38,065 bases of DNA, from positions 1 to 38,065 of the forward strand of contig CACFCB010000013.1 in assembly GCA_902564695.1 (NCBI GenBank), written 5' to 3'. Source of the DNA: an uncultured Prochlorococcus sp. (GTDB taxonomy: Bacteria > Cyanobacteriota > Cyanobacteriia > PCC-6307 > Cyanobiaceae). Under the pieces are notes generated by a model that saw only the letters and a program-made list of their open reading frames with translations, did not search any database and had not been told where the DNA came from. Shown here piece after piece: positions 1-6,787 of the stretch. Each line of letters begins with the position of its first letter. Position 1 is the stretch's first letter. The position numbers were made by a program, and so were the translations under genes.

Positions 1-393
1 AGAACTATCCCTCGATTAAGGAAATTCCGTTTAATATTGATTGTTCTAACTGGAATGCTTCTTATTCCCAATCAACAAACTAAATCAGCAGAACTATTTC
101 TTAAATGTACTGGAAAATTTGAAATAAATAGAGGTGAATTAATTAAGCCAGACTGGGAAACTAGTTACTTAACAATTAACCTTGAAGGAGTAAGATCTAC
201 TGTTGTCGATAAAGGTATAAAAAAAGAAGGACGGACTTTAATCAGAAGAAATTTATACACTATTATTTATCGAGATAAATACAATAGAATTAAAACTATA
301 TATAAGGTTCATGGGATTCACCATACCTACTTAGTTGACTATCCTCAAAGAAATAGAACATTAATAGGTACTTGTCAAAAAGGCAGGGGTTAA
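1..393 (+). CDS. Small secreted protein, 5' end cut by window
   Basis: The frame is open from base 1, so the true start lies at or before the window edge; the first internal candidate is a TTG at 37. The N-terminal part is basic then hydrophobic (LILIVLTGMLLIP), followed by a polar stretch and SAE, which reads as a Sec signal peptide. The mature part has two cysteines (in LKCTGKF and GTCQKG) and many charged residues, suggesting a small periplasmic protein of about 95 residues. I do not recognise the family and assign no function. Confidence 0.55.
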   Translation, partial: RTIPRLRKFRLILIVLTGMLLIPNQQTKSAELFLKCTGKFEINRGELIKPDWETSYLTINLEGVRSTVVDKGIKKEGRTLIRRNLYTIIYRDKYNRIKTIYKVHGIHHTYLVDYPQRNRTLIGTCQKGRG

Positions 394-456
394 AACATTC
401 ACTTGTAAAAATATTTTTCAACAAAGCCTTGTAAATTATTTTTAGAAAAAAACAAA

Positions 457-591
457 TTATTTTTTTGTTTTTTGATCAAGACCTTGTGCCTCACGGTTTT
501 TTGCAATGCCTCCTACTCCAATCAATAAGAATATTATGTAGAAAGTTGCCGTAGCCAAGAAGATAAATATAGTAATTGTTCCTAAGTTCAT
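457..591 (-). CDS. 44-residue single-helix membrane protein
   Basis: An ATG-started frame encodes one long hydrophobic segment (about residues 4-28, with ATATFYIIFLLIGVGGIA at its end) followed by a short charged tail rich in Lys, Gln and Asp. Small one-helix proteins of this kind are common in picocyanobacteria and often sit in thylakoid complexes, but this one matches no photosystem or cytochrome b6f small subunit I know. It is convergent with the preceding secreted protein. Confidence 0.5.
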   Translation of the reverse strand: MNLGTITIFIFLATATFYIIFLLIGVGGIAKNREAQGLDQKTKK

Positions 592-655
592 TCAAAAAAA
601 GGTGTTATATCTTTCTATAATCTAACAAGATTCGCAAAATTAAGAGATTAACCAA

Positions 656-739
656 TTAAGAAAAAACAACTGTAATTCCACTTATCAATATGCTAAAGGT
701 AATTATAAAAAATGGAAGAACCTGGAAACTTTTATTCAT
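656..739 (-). CDS. Possible 27-residue hydrophobic peptide
   Basis: A short ATG-started frame encodes MNKSFQVLPFF followed by a continuous hydrophobic helix and ends right after it. The size and character fit a one-helix membrane mini-protein, but at 27 codons chance is a serious alternative. No family recognised. Confidence 0.3.
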   Translation of the reverse strand: MNKSFQVLPFFIITFSILISGITVVFS

Positions 740-919
740 TTAACTTTTTTAAATTACTTTAACAAAAACAAAATCAGATTGAGACTTGAAAACGAACATT
801 AATTTAGTAATGACCGACTATGAATCTAAATAAATAGATAAGCTACTTTTAGATCCAAAGACTTATTACTAACTATAGGTAGCTAGACTATTGAAATAGT
901 TAAATAATGTTGAAACACA

Positions 920-1219
920 ATGTGGGTAAGTGTAGATCTTTGCTTAGTGCCAATAGGAGTAGGCCTTTCATTATCTCCTTATATAAAGACATGTATAACA
1001 ATTATTGAGGAAAATAATCTCGAGTATGAACTCGGTCCAAATGGAACAGCAATTGAGGGAGAGTGGGATAAAGTCTTTGACTGTATAAAAAAATGCCATA
1101 AAGTACTACATGGAAAGGGAGTAAGACGTATCTATACAACTTTAAAGATAAATACACGCACAGATAAAAAACAATTATTTAAAGAAAAAGTTCAAAGCGT
1201 AATTGAAAAAAATAACTAA
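920..1219 (+). CDS. MTH1187/YkoF-type thiamine-binding family protein
   Basis: A 99-residue protein of the MTH1187 (DUF77, Thiamine_BP) family, a small ferredoxin-like fold that forms oligomers and is thought to bind thiamine or a related ligand in the cytoplasm. Seen here: beta-strand start VSVDLCLVPIG, then LSPYIKTCITIIEE, the diagnostic ELGPNGTAIEGEWDKVF segment near residues 37-53, and RRIYTTLKINTRTDK near the C terminus. Length and domain order fit the family's usual size of about 100 residues. It stands alone among mini-proteins; no thiamine-biosynthesis gene or TPP riboswitch was seen beside it. The family call is firm, the ligand is inference. Confidence 0.85.
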   Translation: MWVSVDLCLVPIGVGLSLSPYIKTCITIIEENNLEYELGPNGTAIEGEWDKVFDCIKKCHKVLHGKGVRRIYTTLKINTRTDKKQLFKEKVQSVIEKNN

Positions 1220-1330
1220 TTAAGAGAGTTATAATTTTATCTCAAAATCTTCAATAAACGAAATATCCACACAATTACCCATGCATTTTTATGAAAGTAC
1301 TGATATAAAAGAATAACGGCTTAGGGATTG

Positions 1331-1432
1331 ATGACTATCTTTGCACGTCTTTGCAGATCTGAAGTTATTCACGGACGTATCGCTATGTTCATCGTTGGTA
1401 TGTGGGTGTTAACAAACTTTCTAATCGATTAA
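1331..1432 (+). CDS. Minimal high-light-inducible-type (Hli) protein, 33 aa
   Basis: A very short Hli/SCP-like protein with the chlorophyll-binding helix signature EVIHGRIAMFIVGMWV. Canonical Hli proteins carry ExxNGRxAMxG; here His replaces the Asn and the spacing to the next Gly is one longer. Almost nothing precedes or follows the helix. Known relatives bind chlorophyll and carotenoid in the thylakoid and protect photosystem assembly under light stress. Its stop codon lies two bases before the start of the next frame, so the two are probably co-transcribed. The altered motif leaves pigment binding uncertain. Confidence 0.7.
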   Translation: MTIFARLCRSEVIHGRIAMFIVGMWVLTNFLID

Positions 1433-1434
1433 AA

Positions 1435-1566
1435 ATGAGTAATCCTATCAAAACTTGGTTTTTTGAATTGATAGAAGATGCAATTGGTAGCAAAGCCATG
1501 TCGCAATTCAATAAAGAAGAAGAAAACAAGACTAAAAAAACAAAAGAAAAGCCTAATCAAGATTAG
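1435..1566 (+). CDS. 43-residue protein with Lys/Glu tail
   Basis: Starts two bases after the stop of the minimal Hli gene, indicating an operon. The N-terminal half is amphipathic (TWFFELIEDAIGSKAM), the C-terminal half is almost entirely Lys, Glu, Asn and Thr. No membrane segment. Function unknown; coupling suggests a role with, or at least co-expression with, the Hli peptide. Confidence 0.5.
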   Translation: MSNPIKTWFFELIEDAIGSKAMSQFNKEEENKTKKTKEKPNQD

Positions 1567-1603
1567 TGTTTAATAATTTTGAACGTTTACATTATCCAAA
1601 TCA

Positions 1604-1774
1604 TCAATCCCATTCTGCAGCAACAGCCCTTAATCCACTTGCAATAATATTGTCAGGGCAGTTGGTGTCATCTTTAAGGGCCTTGGCAGCAAGATGTACA
1701 TTTTCCCAGAAATCTGAAACAGGCCCCCGTTTTTGATCATCAGAGAATTTAAACTCTTCAAAAGCTTTTGGCAT
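1604..1774 (-). CDS. 56-residue conserved-looking hypothetical protein
   Basis: A soluble, slightly acidic protein: MPKAFEEFKFSDDQKRGP, then an amphipathic helix (DFWENVHLAAKALKDD), one Cys in NCPDN, and a final helix ending in VAAEWD. Balanced composition and a clean ATG argue that it is real. No domain recognised. Confidence 0.5.
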   Translation of the reverse strand: MPKAFEEFKFSDDQKRGPVSDFWENVHLAAKALKDDTNCPDNIIASGLRAVAAEWD

Positions 1775-1805
1775 TTTCTTTTTACTTTAAGTTCTAGCAA
1801 AAATT

Positions 1806-1958
1806 CTATTCATCAACCTTTATTTTCACATGCTCAATATAATTCTCCTTCTCGTTATCTAAATAGAGTTTTCTTAATACAAAAAGAATTAGCGTAAAAA
1901 TACAGACTATCCCAATTGTTTGTATGAAATCTATATAAGTTGCAATGTAATGATTCAT
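1806..1958 (-). CDS. 50-residue single-helix membrane protein
   Basis: One transmembrane helix (about residues 12-29, TIGIVCIFTLILFVLRK) with a short N-terminal part and a charged C-terminal tail (NEKEN...KIKVDE). It follows the previous gene on the same strand with 31 bases between them. Unknown function. Confidence 0.45.
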   Translation of the reverse strand: MNHYIATYIDFIQTIGIVCIFTLILFVLRKLYLDNEKENYIEHVKIKVDE

Positions 1959-2108
1959 AGAAATGATTGTTTTAACAAATATAGTAGGAAGTAAACAAAA
2001 TACTGTATTGAGTTATTGTTAGAAATAATTATTGGAATCAACTAATCACAGGTGAACCCTATTTTATTATTTTATCAAAGTACCTGTCCCTAAATCAAAA
2101 ATTTTACC

Positions 2109-2210
2109 TCACTCAGAAAGGAGTTCCATCAATTGTTCTCCACTAACTTTTTTTATTTCTTGGTAGGCCTCTTTAGAGATTGATTTATAATTATTGAAAA
2201 TAAAAGTTAA
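2109..2210 (-). other. Orphan open stretch, possible gene remnant
   Basis: The spacer from 1959 to 2350 holds no convincing gene. On the minus strand 33 codons are open and protein-like (NYKSISKEAYQEIKKVSGEQ, then LMELLSE and a stop), but they begin straight after a stop codon with no usable start. This may be the 3' end of a decayed gene. Confidence 0.25.
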
Positions 2211-2406
2211 CTACTATTTAATGACTTATGAGACCATAAATACCGATAGGAATAATTGCCTTAATATCAACTTGGTAAACCAATAGTAAAAAAAAAATAG
2301 TTAATACAAATAATATGACTGTATATACAACCTAATGGTTTAGAGGTTATGTAATTATTCCTATACAGACGGTAGCTGTTTGTTCTTATATTTTTGAACT
2401 TCTTAG

Positions 2407-2450
2407 GACAATCTTCTTTTTATACTGAGCTTTTAGAAGATTGTCTTTTT
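2407..2450 (+). terminator. Rho-independent terminator in left repeat
   Basis: An 11-bp perfect stem (GACAATCTTCT / AGAAGATTGTC) with a 17-base loop is followed directly by a run of T. Nothing codes immediately upstream, so it may end a small RNA beginning near the left end of the repeat. Confidence 0.7.
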
Positions 2451-2602
2451 GAGTAATAACGTCAGTGCCCCCCCAGAAGCCAATCAATTGATTGTCTGAC
2501 GTAAAATTATTTTAAAACTACCTTTTCTTCGTTGGTTTTGTAGGACCGTACGTCTTGGTTAGGTAAACCCTAGAAATAATAATCTCTTGAGATTTGATAT
2601 TT

Positions 2603-2628
2603 AAAAAGGGCCCCTAGAGGCCCTTTTC
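2603..2628. terminator. Second, bidirectional-looking terminator in left repeat
   Basis: AAAAGGGCC and GGCCCTTTT form a 9-bp perfect stem with a 6-base loop, with A-rich and T-rich sides, so it could stop transcription in either direction. Confidence 0.7.
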
Positions 2629-3072
2629 TTTACCGATTCTTTTTGGAAGCCTCTGGATTTGGCAGCCTGGGGCCAAGTTTCTAGTTGCAAGGCTTTTTTA
2701 CTCCGTTAGGGCACCTAAACGATGCAGAGGAGTTTCGACTGAATTGACGCACCTATATCATTGATCCTTGTCGCATCAGACGAATAGCCCACTTATTTAT
2801 TGAGAATGTTGGAGCAGGAACCAGAATTCAGTTCGCTTCTCTTAAATACTCAGGTGGAGTGTCGACCATTATTGGTACCTCTGAACTCAACAAACATATC
2901 TTTGCTCTGTTTGCCCCTCAATGCAATCAGCCTTAATGCCCATTGCATTTCCACTTAACCTGATCAAAAATATTAAGTTTGGGATAAAGCTAAGATCTAA
3001 TTAATAAACCAAACCATCTATATGTCGAGATAACAAACAAGCAAACAAGACCAAATAAGCATTTTAGGAGAT

Positions 3073-3198
3073 ATGGCTAAAGGATTTAGAACTGATAATC
3101 AAAAATTAAAAGTAGATAAATAAAAAGATGCGTCATGGATACTGCAGAAAATAGTCTCTGGTCTTGAGGATCCAATTTTCTTAGGTATAAAGAAGTAA
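3073..3198 (+). pseudogene. Small ORF interrupted by an in-frame TAA
   Basis: A start with an AGGAG ribosome-binding site 5 bases upstream opens a 16-codon frame (MAKGFRTDNQKLKVDK) that meets TAA at 3121. The same frame then continues as normal-looking protein (KDASWILQKIVSGLEDPIFL...) to a second TAA at 3196. The whole reads as a 41-codon gene with one nonsense mutation. Alternatively only the first 16 codons are translated. Confidence 0.4.
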
Positions 3199-3234
3199 TC
3201 AAATCAAAAGATTAGTCTTAATTACATCTGACCA

Positions 3235-3504
3235 ATGATTAGAAATCTGTTTTTCATAATTCTCGGAGCATTTAGCGGGCTTTGGTTAATTTGGCCTCAA
3301 ATTATTACGACCAAAGGTTGGGAATGCACAAAGGATGTTATTGCATCTTCCAATGAAGACTTAACAGATATTGAATCATTAGTTGAATCATTGCCAAACA
3401 GAATCAAATTAGGCTTAGCTCTATCCCCTAAAACCTTGCTAAAGAGAGAGGACCTTACTCGCATTGAGAAGCTTAGAATTGTAGGAGATGCTTGCTTTAG
3501 ATAA
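3235..3504 (+). CDS. 89-residue protein with N-terminal membrane anchor
   Basis: The N terminus (MIRNLFFIILGAFSGLWLIW) is a signal anchor or uncleaved signal. The rest is soluble and helical, with two Cys (GWECTKD, GDACFR) that could pair outside the cytoplasm. Probably an envelope or lumen protein of unknown role. The spacing of its Cys pair, one after the helix and one at the C terminus, resembles the other anchored small proteins in this window. Confidence 0.6.
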   Translation: MIRNLFFIILGAFSGLWLIWPQIITTKGWECTKDVIASSNEDLTDIESLVESLPNRIKLGLALSPKTLLKREDLTRIEKLRIVGDACFR

Positions 3505-3559
3505 TAAAATAGACAAAAAAGAAAAAATCTTTTTTTTAATACCAAAAAGAAGTTGCGTA

Positions 3560-4065
3560 TTAAGTAATTAAAGCGATTGCTTCTTTTAATTCGTTCGCAT
3601 GATTAATTTCATCTTGAGCAATTTCACGTATTCATTGATCACTAGGATTAACAGTTAAATACTTTGCAAAAGTTTCATACGCATGCTCTTCAATTTTTAT
3701 ATTTATATCGTATGCATTTGATGGAGATAGCAAGTAATAAAAAAACATTAACCAGTAAGAGAAGAGAACTAAATGCCTTGCATGAAATAGATCAACCCAA
3801 TATCTATTGCCGCTTCGTGATGCCATCTCCTCTAAATGGTCCGTCTCATTAATTGCTTGTAAAAATGAGCCTTCATAAGCTTGTTACTTAAAGGAGTCTT
3901 GAGACCAAGCGAATCTTGTAAATGCAAAAAACTGATAAGAATGCAAAATAAGGGGCTCTAGCAATTACCTCAAGAACCCAAAAAACGTTGAATAGGTCTA
4001 CCTTTGTAGATACGATCAAGAATACTTACACTGAAATCTAAAACAAATGAATTAATACCATTCAT
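3560..4065 (-). pseudogene. Plastoquinol terminal oxidase (PTOX/alternative oxidase) pseudogene
   Basis: PTOX is a di-iron oxidase that passes electrons from plastoquinol to oxygen at the thylakoid as a safety valve. Conserved pieces appear in order on the minus strand but in several frames: LDRIYKGRPIQRF, then WVLEVIARAPYFAFLSV (first Glu ligand), INETDHLEEM (Glu and His ligands), the SGNRYWVDLFHARH block, SPSNAYDINIKIEEHAYETF, and AQDEINHANELKEAI (last Glu/His pair). Damage: an extra base in a T-run near RF/WVL, another frame change after SV, a TAA before QAYEGS, and a TGA at 3632-3634 before IREIAQDE. All iron-ligand motifs survive, so decay looks recent, but no full-length protein can be made. 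Confidence 0.85.
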
Positions 4066-4179
4066 AATTCCTTAGTACACTGCTTAGATATAAATACTCA
4101 AAATAAATGTGGTTTATAAATTATTTATTTAACTATCGATAACTAAAGGCTGAATATGTAAGTAGACCAATGATCAAAT

Positions 4180-4356
4180 CTATCTTGCTCGAACAGGTTG
4201 GTAAGCAGGAATCATCTTTCCTCCACCGAAATCGTCATCATCATCTGGAAGCGCTCTTGAAATTAGTTCTACTAGAACTAGAGTCGCCATAGGATAGAAG
4301 CACCATAAAACAGCTTTCCAGGTGGGAAATGAGTCAATTAGCTGAAGCTCAGACAT
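4180..4356 (-). CDS. 58-aa one-helix protein with Asp-run/GGG/Met tail
   Basis: A helix (about residues 14-33, KAVLWCFYPMATLVLVELI) is followed by PDDDDDFGGGKMIPAYQPV. The same architecture, membrane helix then Asp run then Gly run then Met, occurs in the genes at 6788-6964 and 14061-14216, which otherwise differ in sequence. The tail resembles an acidic metal- or protein-binding patch at the membrane surface. Function unknown; calling it a family is my inference from the shared tail. Confidence 0.6.
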   Translation of the reverse strand: MSELQLIDSFPTWKAVLWCFYPMATLVLVELISRALPDDDDDFGGGKMIPAYQPVRAR

Positions 4357-4447
4357 GTATCAGAAAATTGTTTGCACAAAACTAACTGATCTAAAAATAT
4401 TTAGTGTGACGGTTAACACGAAGTTAAGGTTTATCTAATCGAAACTA

Positions 4448-4639
4448 GTGTAAAAAAATTACTTCAAGCTGGCTATGTTTTCCACAGCTTCGGAGTCACT
4501 AAATAACTCCAAGTTCTAAATAAAAAGCAATTTCCATAAAAAAGACCCTAGGTATGGTGTCCTACGGGCCTGGGTGATGGGGATCTTATTTTTAACTGTT
4601 TTTCAACCAAATTGCAACCCCTACCATATCTGGTGTTAG
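4448..4639 (+). pseudogene. Damaged copy of the DPRYGVLR peptide gene
   Basis: Read in one frame this stretch aligns with the intact 65-codon gene at 21444-21641 (other strand) with no gap in the 21 codons before the core: KNYFK...FSTA, then HKKDPRYGVLRAWVMGILFL against NKKDPRYGVLRVWVMGILFL. Here codon 2 is TAA and a second TAA follows SKF, so it is not translatable from the start. Within the core, three of five differing codons are synonymous (Ile, Leu, Leu), a sign that the shared segment was held as protein. The sequences diverge after LT-x-F. Confidence 0.5.
4570..4585 (+). repeat. CTGGGTGATGGGGATC element, copy 1
   Basis: First of four copies of this 16-mer (others at 4726-4741, and on the minus strand at 21361-21376 and 21505-21519, the last matching 15 bases). 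It lies within the DPRYGVLR pseudogene, where it encodes the WVMGI part. Confidence 0.7.
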
Positions 4640-4725
4640 AAAGATTAAAAAAACAGAAAAAAAGACCCATATCTGGAATTATTAGCTTGCGTAATATGTA
4701 CACAGCGAGTAGTATTTTCAAATTA

Positions 4726-4741
4726 CTGGGTGATGGGGATC
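4726..4741 (+). repeat. CTGGGTGATGGGGATC element, copy 2
   Basis: Exact second copy, 156 bases after the first, followed 14 bases later by a strong terminator. The surrounding bases do not match copy 1, so the 16-mer itself is the conserved unit. Confidence 0.7.
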
Positions 4742-4755
4742 TCTCAGTATCTTCT

Positions 4756-4778
4756 CCCTCAAATTTGAGGGTTTTTTT
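4756..4778 (+). terminator. Rho-independent terminator after the tandem 16-mers
   Basis: CCCTCAAATTTGAGGG is a perfect 16-base palindrome followed by seven T. It closes the transcription unit that contains both copies of the 16-mer. Confidence 0.75.
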
Positions 4779-4872
4779 ATGCCATGAATTTCTGCTCGTA
4801 ATTTCTAAGATGGATTAAGGCAAAATTAGTGAAAAACTGTTTTGAACCTTATTTTTTTCCCAATTCGAGAAG

Positions 4873-5085
4873 ATGGAACAAGTAACTGATGCAATTGGTA
4901 ATCCCACAGTACTCTTAGTAGAGAGAGTTTTTTGGTTTGGGTTAGGTGCATTTTTAGGGCTGGCAATAATAAGTTCTTTACTAAGAGGATTAAAAAAAGG
5001 AAAGAACAAAACGACACCAGTTTCACCTTATCAATTAGAGAATCTTGCAAAAAAAGCGATCCAACAAAACAGTGATGGCAATTGA
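4873..5085 (+). CDS. 70-residue single-helix membrane protein
   Basis: A short polar N terminus, a helix at about residues 19-37 (RVFWFGLGAFLGLAIISSLL), then a basic segment (RGLKKGKNKTT) consistent with a cytoplasmic tail, and a soluble end with YQLENLAKKAI. No known domain. It has the same small-protein style as its neighbours. Confidence 0.55.
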   Translation: MEQVTDAIGNPTVLLVERVFWFGLGAFLGLAIISSLLRGLKKGKNKTTPVSPYQLENLAKKAIQQNSDGN

Positions 5086-5212
5086 TATTGGTTATCAGAT
5101 ATTTTTATAGCGACAAACAAATTTACTTATGGCAACTGGGGCGAGAACCGTACAATCAGCTACCACTGATTAGATGATGAGCATATATGCTTAATACATA
5201 TTCACAAAAACA

Positions 5213-5293
5213 ATGAAATTAGTTCCTTACATATTCATGGCTGTTGCAATCTTCTCAGAAGTTTCAACAATTGCTACGACTCCTATTATCTAA
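5213..5293 (+). pseudogene. Possible fragment of a small multidrug resistance transporter
   Basis: A 26-codon frame reads MKLVPYIFMAVAIFSEVSTI and stops after six more residues. It resembles the first helix of SMR/EmrE-type drug exporters, including the Glu at the position of the conserved membrane Glu, but the remaining three helices are absent and no further similarity follows the stop. It may equally be an independent hydrophobic mini-peptide. Confidence 0.3.
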
Positions 5294-5321
5294 CTGAATC
5301 TCATTAATTGAGTATTCAGAC

Positions 5322-5360
5322 CTAACGCGTTCGGATGAATACCGACGTTAGATTATTTTT
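5322..5360 (+). terminator. Hairpin before the secreted FPF-family gene
   Basis: CTAACG...CGTTAG with an inner TCGG...CCGA forms a two-part stem and is followed by ATTATTTTT. It lies 16 bases upstream of the next start codon, so it may end upstream transcription or act as a leader hairpin of that gene. Confidence 0.45.
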
Positions 5361-5375
5361 AATTGATATATATCC

Positions 5376-5636
5376 ATGCTCAAAAAAATATTTAGGGCTG
5401 CTAGATTTTTAGCTTTGTCTATTTTTATAACTTCAACAACAATCTTTTCAGGAATTAACCCTGTAGTAGCCGCGCAAATGAGTTCTGACATGAACGAGGA
5501 CAATTCTATGGGTATTGTGATCGAAGAATCAAGTGATGCCTTGAATGCTTCGAAAACTAGTGCTGCCCCAGACCTTGGAGATGATCAAACATTTCCTTTT
5601 ATTCCAGGTTTTGGTAAAAATTCCGGTAAAGACTAA
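5376..5636 (+). CDS. Small secreted protein, FPF-x-PG-x-G family (member 1)
   Basis: 86 residues. A classic signal peptide (MLKKIFRAARFLALSIFITS...) ends at VVAA; the mature part is acidic and Ser/Asn-rich and finishes with LGDDQTFPFIPGFGKNSGKD. The C-terminal G-[DP]-[DE]-x-x-FPF-x-P motif recurs in the products at 14344-14592 and 17720-17980, each a short, exported, acidic protein, and a related PF-x-x-PG-x-G end occurs at 13682-13876. Probably periplasmic or lumenal. The motif could be a docking tail or processing signal. No known family recognised. Confidence 0.65.
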   Translation: MLKKIFRAARFLALSIFITSTTIFSGINPVVAAQMSSDMNEDNSMGIVIEESSDALNASKTSAAPDLGDDQTFPFIPGFGKNSGKD

Positions 5637-5774
5637 TTATCTTTTTGTTGAAAACTATTGATTGATAATAAATTACTAACTTTTCCGATAGCTGGAAAAA
5701 AACCAAAGATATAACTGAACATTAGCTCTACCATTTTCATTGAAAGATGTGAGTCAAAAATAATTATTCTTGTT

Positions 5775-5843
5775 ATGTTTGCAGTGCTTACAACTGGGTC
5801 AATCGCACCATTGATAAGGATGGTCAGTGATCGTATTTCCTAA
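5775..5843 (+). CDS. Possible 22-residue peptide
   Basis: ATG frame starting MFAVLTTGSIAPLIRMV, ending two bases before the start of the next small gene. Proximity suggests a translational pair, but it is too short for confidence. Confidence 0.2.
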   Translation: MFAVLTTGSIAPLIRMVSDRIS

Positions 5844-5845
5844 GA

Positions 5846-5959
5846 ATGACTTTGCTTGGACAAGCTGAGATCATTGGAGGAATTCTTCATAACATGATAG
5901 CTTTTGGCCTTTTGTTATTAATTTTTTATTTTGCAAAAATTGGAAATATCTTGAAATAA
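5846..5959 (+). CDS. 37-residue single-helix membrane protein
   Basis: A short N terminus (MTLLGQAEIIGGILHN) and one helix (MIAFGLLLLIFYFAKIG) ending in a Lys. Sized like photosystem or cytochrome b6f small subunits, but I recognise no specific one. Confidence 0.4.
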   Translation: MTLLGQAEIIGGILHNMIAFGLLLLIFYFAKIGNILK

Positions 5960-6029
5960 ATGGATGGAACAAAAAAATCTAGAGAATAATCTCTAGATTC
6001 ATATGAAAATTGATTTAATTTAGAGCTGT

Positions 6030-6326
6030 TTAAAATATGCCAGGGATTATTTGACCAGTAGTGATATAAGCACCAAGTAAAGCAATCATTCCAATCATTG
6101 CCCAACGGCCATTGGTCTTTTCTGCTTCTTCAGGATAGTTGGAATAATTTTCAACTAGTTGAGTTTGTACCTGGGTAGCAAACATGTTTTGCTTACCGTA
6201 TTCAGTAATGATCTGGTTAGAAGCAGAACTGTAAGCTGGGATTCCTGTTGGATCAACAAGTTGACCATCTGATTGGTTATCAGTTGGATCAATTGATTTT
6301 TCAGAAACTGTGTTACTAGAAGTCAT
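6030..6326 (-). CDS. hli: High-light-inducible chlorophyll-binding protein (Hli), 98 aa
   Basis: An Hli/SCP protein: a long polar N-terminal extension of about 65 residues, then the canonical helix EKTNGRWAMIGMIALLGAYI (complete ExxNGRxAMxG) and the typical Prochlorococcus ending TTGQIIPGIF. Such proteins form dimers in the thylakoid, bind chlorophyll a and carotenoids through the Glu/Asn/Arg residues, and protect photosystem II assembly and repair. Its start lies 8 bases after the stop of the short Hli gene at 6335-6442, so the pair forms an operon. The unusually long extension sets it apart from the minimal forms. Confidence 0.9.
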   Translation of the reverse strand: MTSSNTVSEKSIDPTDNQSDGQLVDPTGIPAYSSASNQIITEYGKQNMFATQVQTQLVENYSNYPEEAEKTNGRWAMIGMIALLGAYITTGQIIPGIF

Positions 6327-6334
6327 TTATTAAC

Positions 6335-6442
6335 CTAAAAAATGCCTGGAATGATTTGACCTGTTGTAGCGTAAGCACCGAAAGCAGCAATAAAGCCGAT
6401 CATTGCCATCCAACCATTAAACTTTTCTGCTTCTGGAGTCAC
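6335..6442 (-). CDS. hli: Short Hli protein, 35 aa, Trp in place of motif Arg
   Basis: Starts at a GTG, the only usable start in the open frame, giving MTPEAEKFNG and then WMAMIGFIAAFGAY and TTGQIIPGIF. The ending is identical to its operon partner. The pigment-binding signature ExxNGRxAMxG reads EKFNGWMAMIG: the Arg that pairs with the ligand Glu of the partner helix is Trp. Such a helix may rely on a heterodimer with the complete Hli encoded next to it. First gene of the two-gene operon. Confidence 0.85.
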   Translation of the reverse strand: MTPEAEKFNGWMAMIGFIAAFGAYATTGQIIPGIF

Positions 6443-6608
6443 GAGATTAAACTCAATTAATGTTGATGAATGTAAAGGAAAAGTAAAGGAATGTAAAGGG
6501 GGGCGCCCGTACAAAGCAAAAGTTATCAGGGTTATTAGCTGAAGAAATATTTTTTATCCACGGTCTAAATAACAATTCCACTACCCTTGTTGAACTTAAT
6601 TCAACTAG

Positions 6609-6785
6609 ATGGATTTAATACCGGGCGTAATTCTTATCTTTGGGGCAATTGGAACTGTGGCTTTACTTGGTTGGGATACTCTCCAAAATCGTAAGCCAAT
6701 TACTAAAGCTGAATTGAAGCAGTCTAGTGGAACTAGAGCAGCTAAGCCACAACAAAAAACAATAGGGTTATTTAACAGAGGATAA
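6609..6785 (+). CDS. 58-residue single-helix membrane protein
   Basis: An N-terminal helix (IPGVILIFGAIGTVALLGW) is followed by a basic, Gln/Lys/Thr-rich tail ending in LFNRG. It is 2 bases upstream of the next start, indicating an operon with the Asp-tail protein. Function unknown. Confidence 0.55.
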   Translation: MDLIPGVILIFGAIGTVALLGWDTLQNRKPITKAELKQSSGTRAAKPQQKTIGLFNRG

Positions 6786-6787
6786 TT

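Larger units (their letters stand above)
2351..3013 (+). repeat. 663-bp direct repeat, left copy
   Basis: Matches 13016-13678 base for base with a constant offset of 10,665 and no gap. I found only three substitutions: two close to the left end and one in the GGCAGCCTGGGG / GGCAACCTGGGG segment. It contains two terminator-like hairpins, a CGTCAG...CTGACG hairpin enclosing the palindrome CAATCAATTGATTG, and a roughly 350-bp right part without an ATG-started gene. In that part one plus-strand frame is open for about 60 codons (it includes KYSGGVSTIIGTSELNKHIF) but has no recognisable start. It is not an insertion sequence: no transposase or terminal inverted repeats. A duplicated RNA-gene locus is one possibility. 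Confidence 0.95.

Noticed and set aside
2351-3013. Insertion sequence, rRNA or tmRNA in the 663-bp repeat
   Set aside because: No transposase, no terminal inverted repeats, and no conserved rRNA or tmRNA motif (tag peptide, tRNA-like end) could be read.
3297-3545. 82-codon minus-strand frame
   Set aside because: It overlaps the better plus-strand gene at 3235-3504 almost entirely and is Ser/Phe-rich antisense.
4612-4818. 68-codon plus-strand frame across the second 16-mer and terminator
   Set aside because: It would have to be translated through a strong rho-independent terminator; its sequence has no likeness to other proteins.
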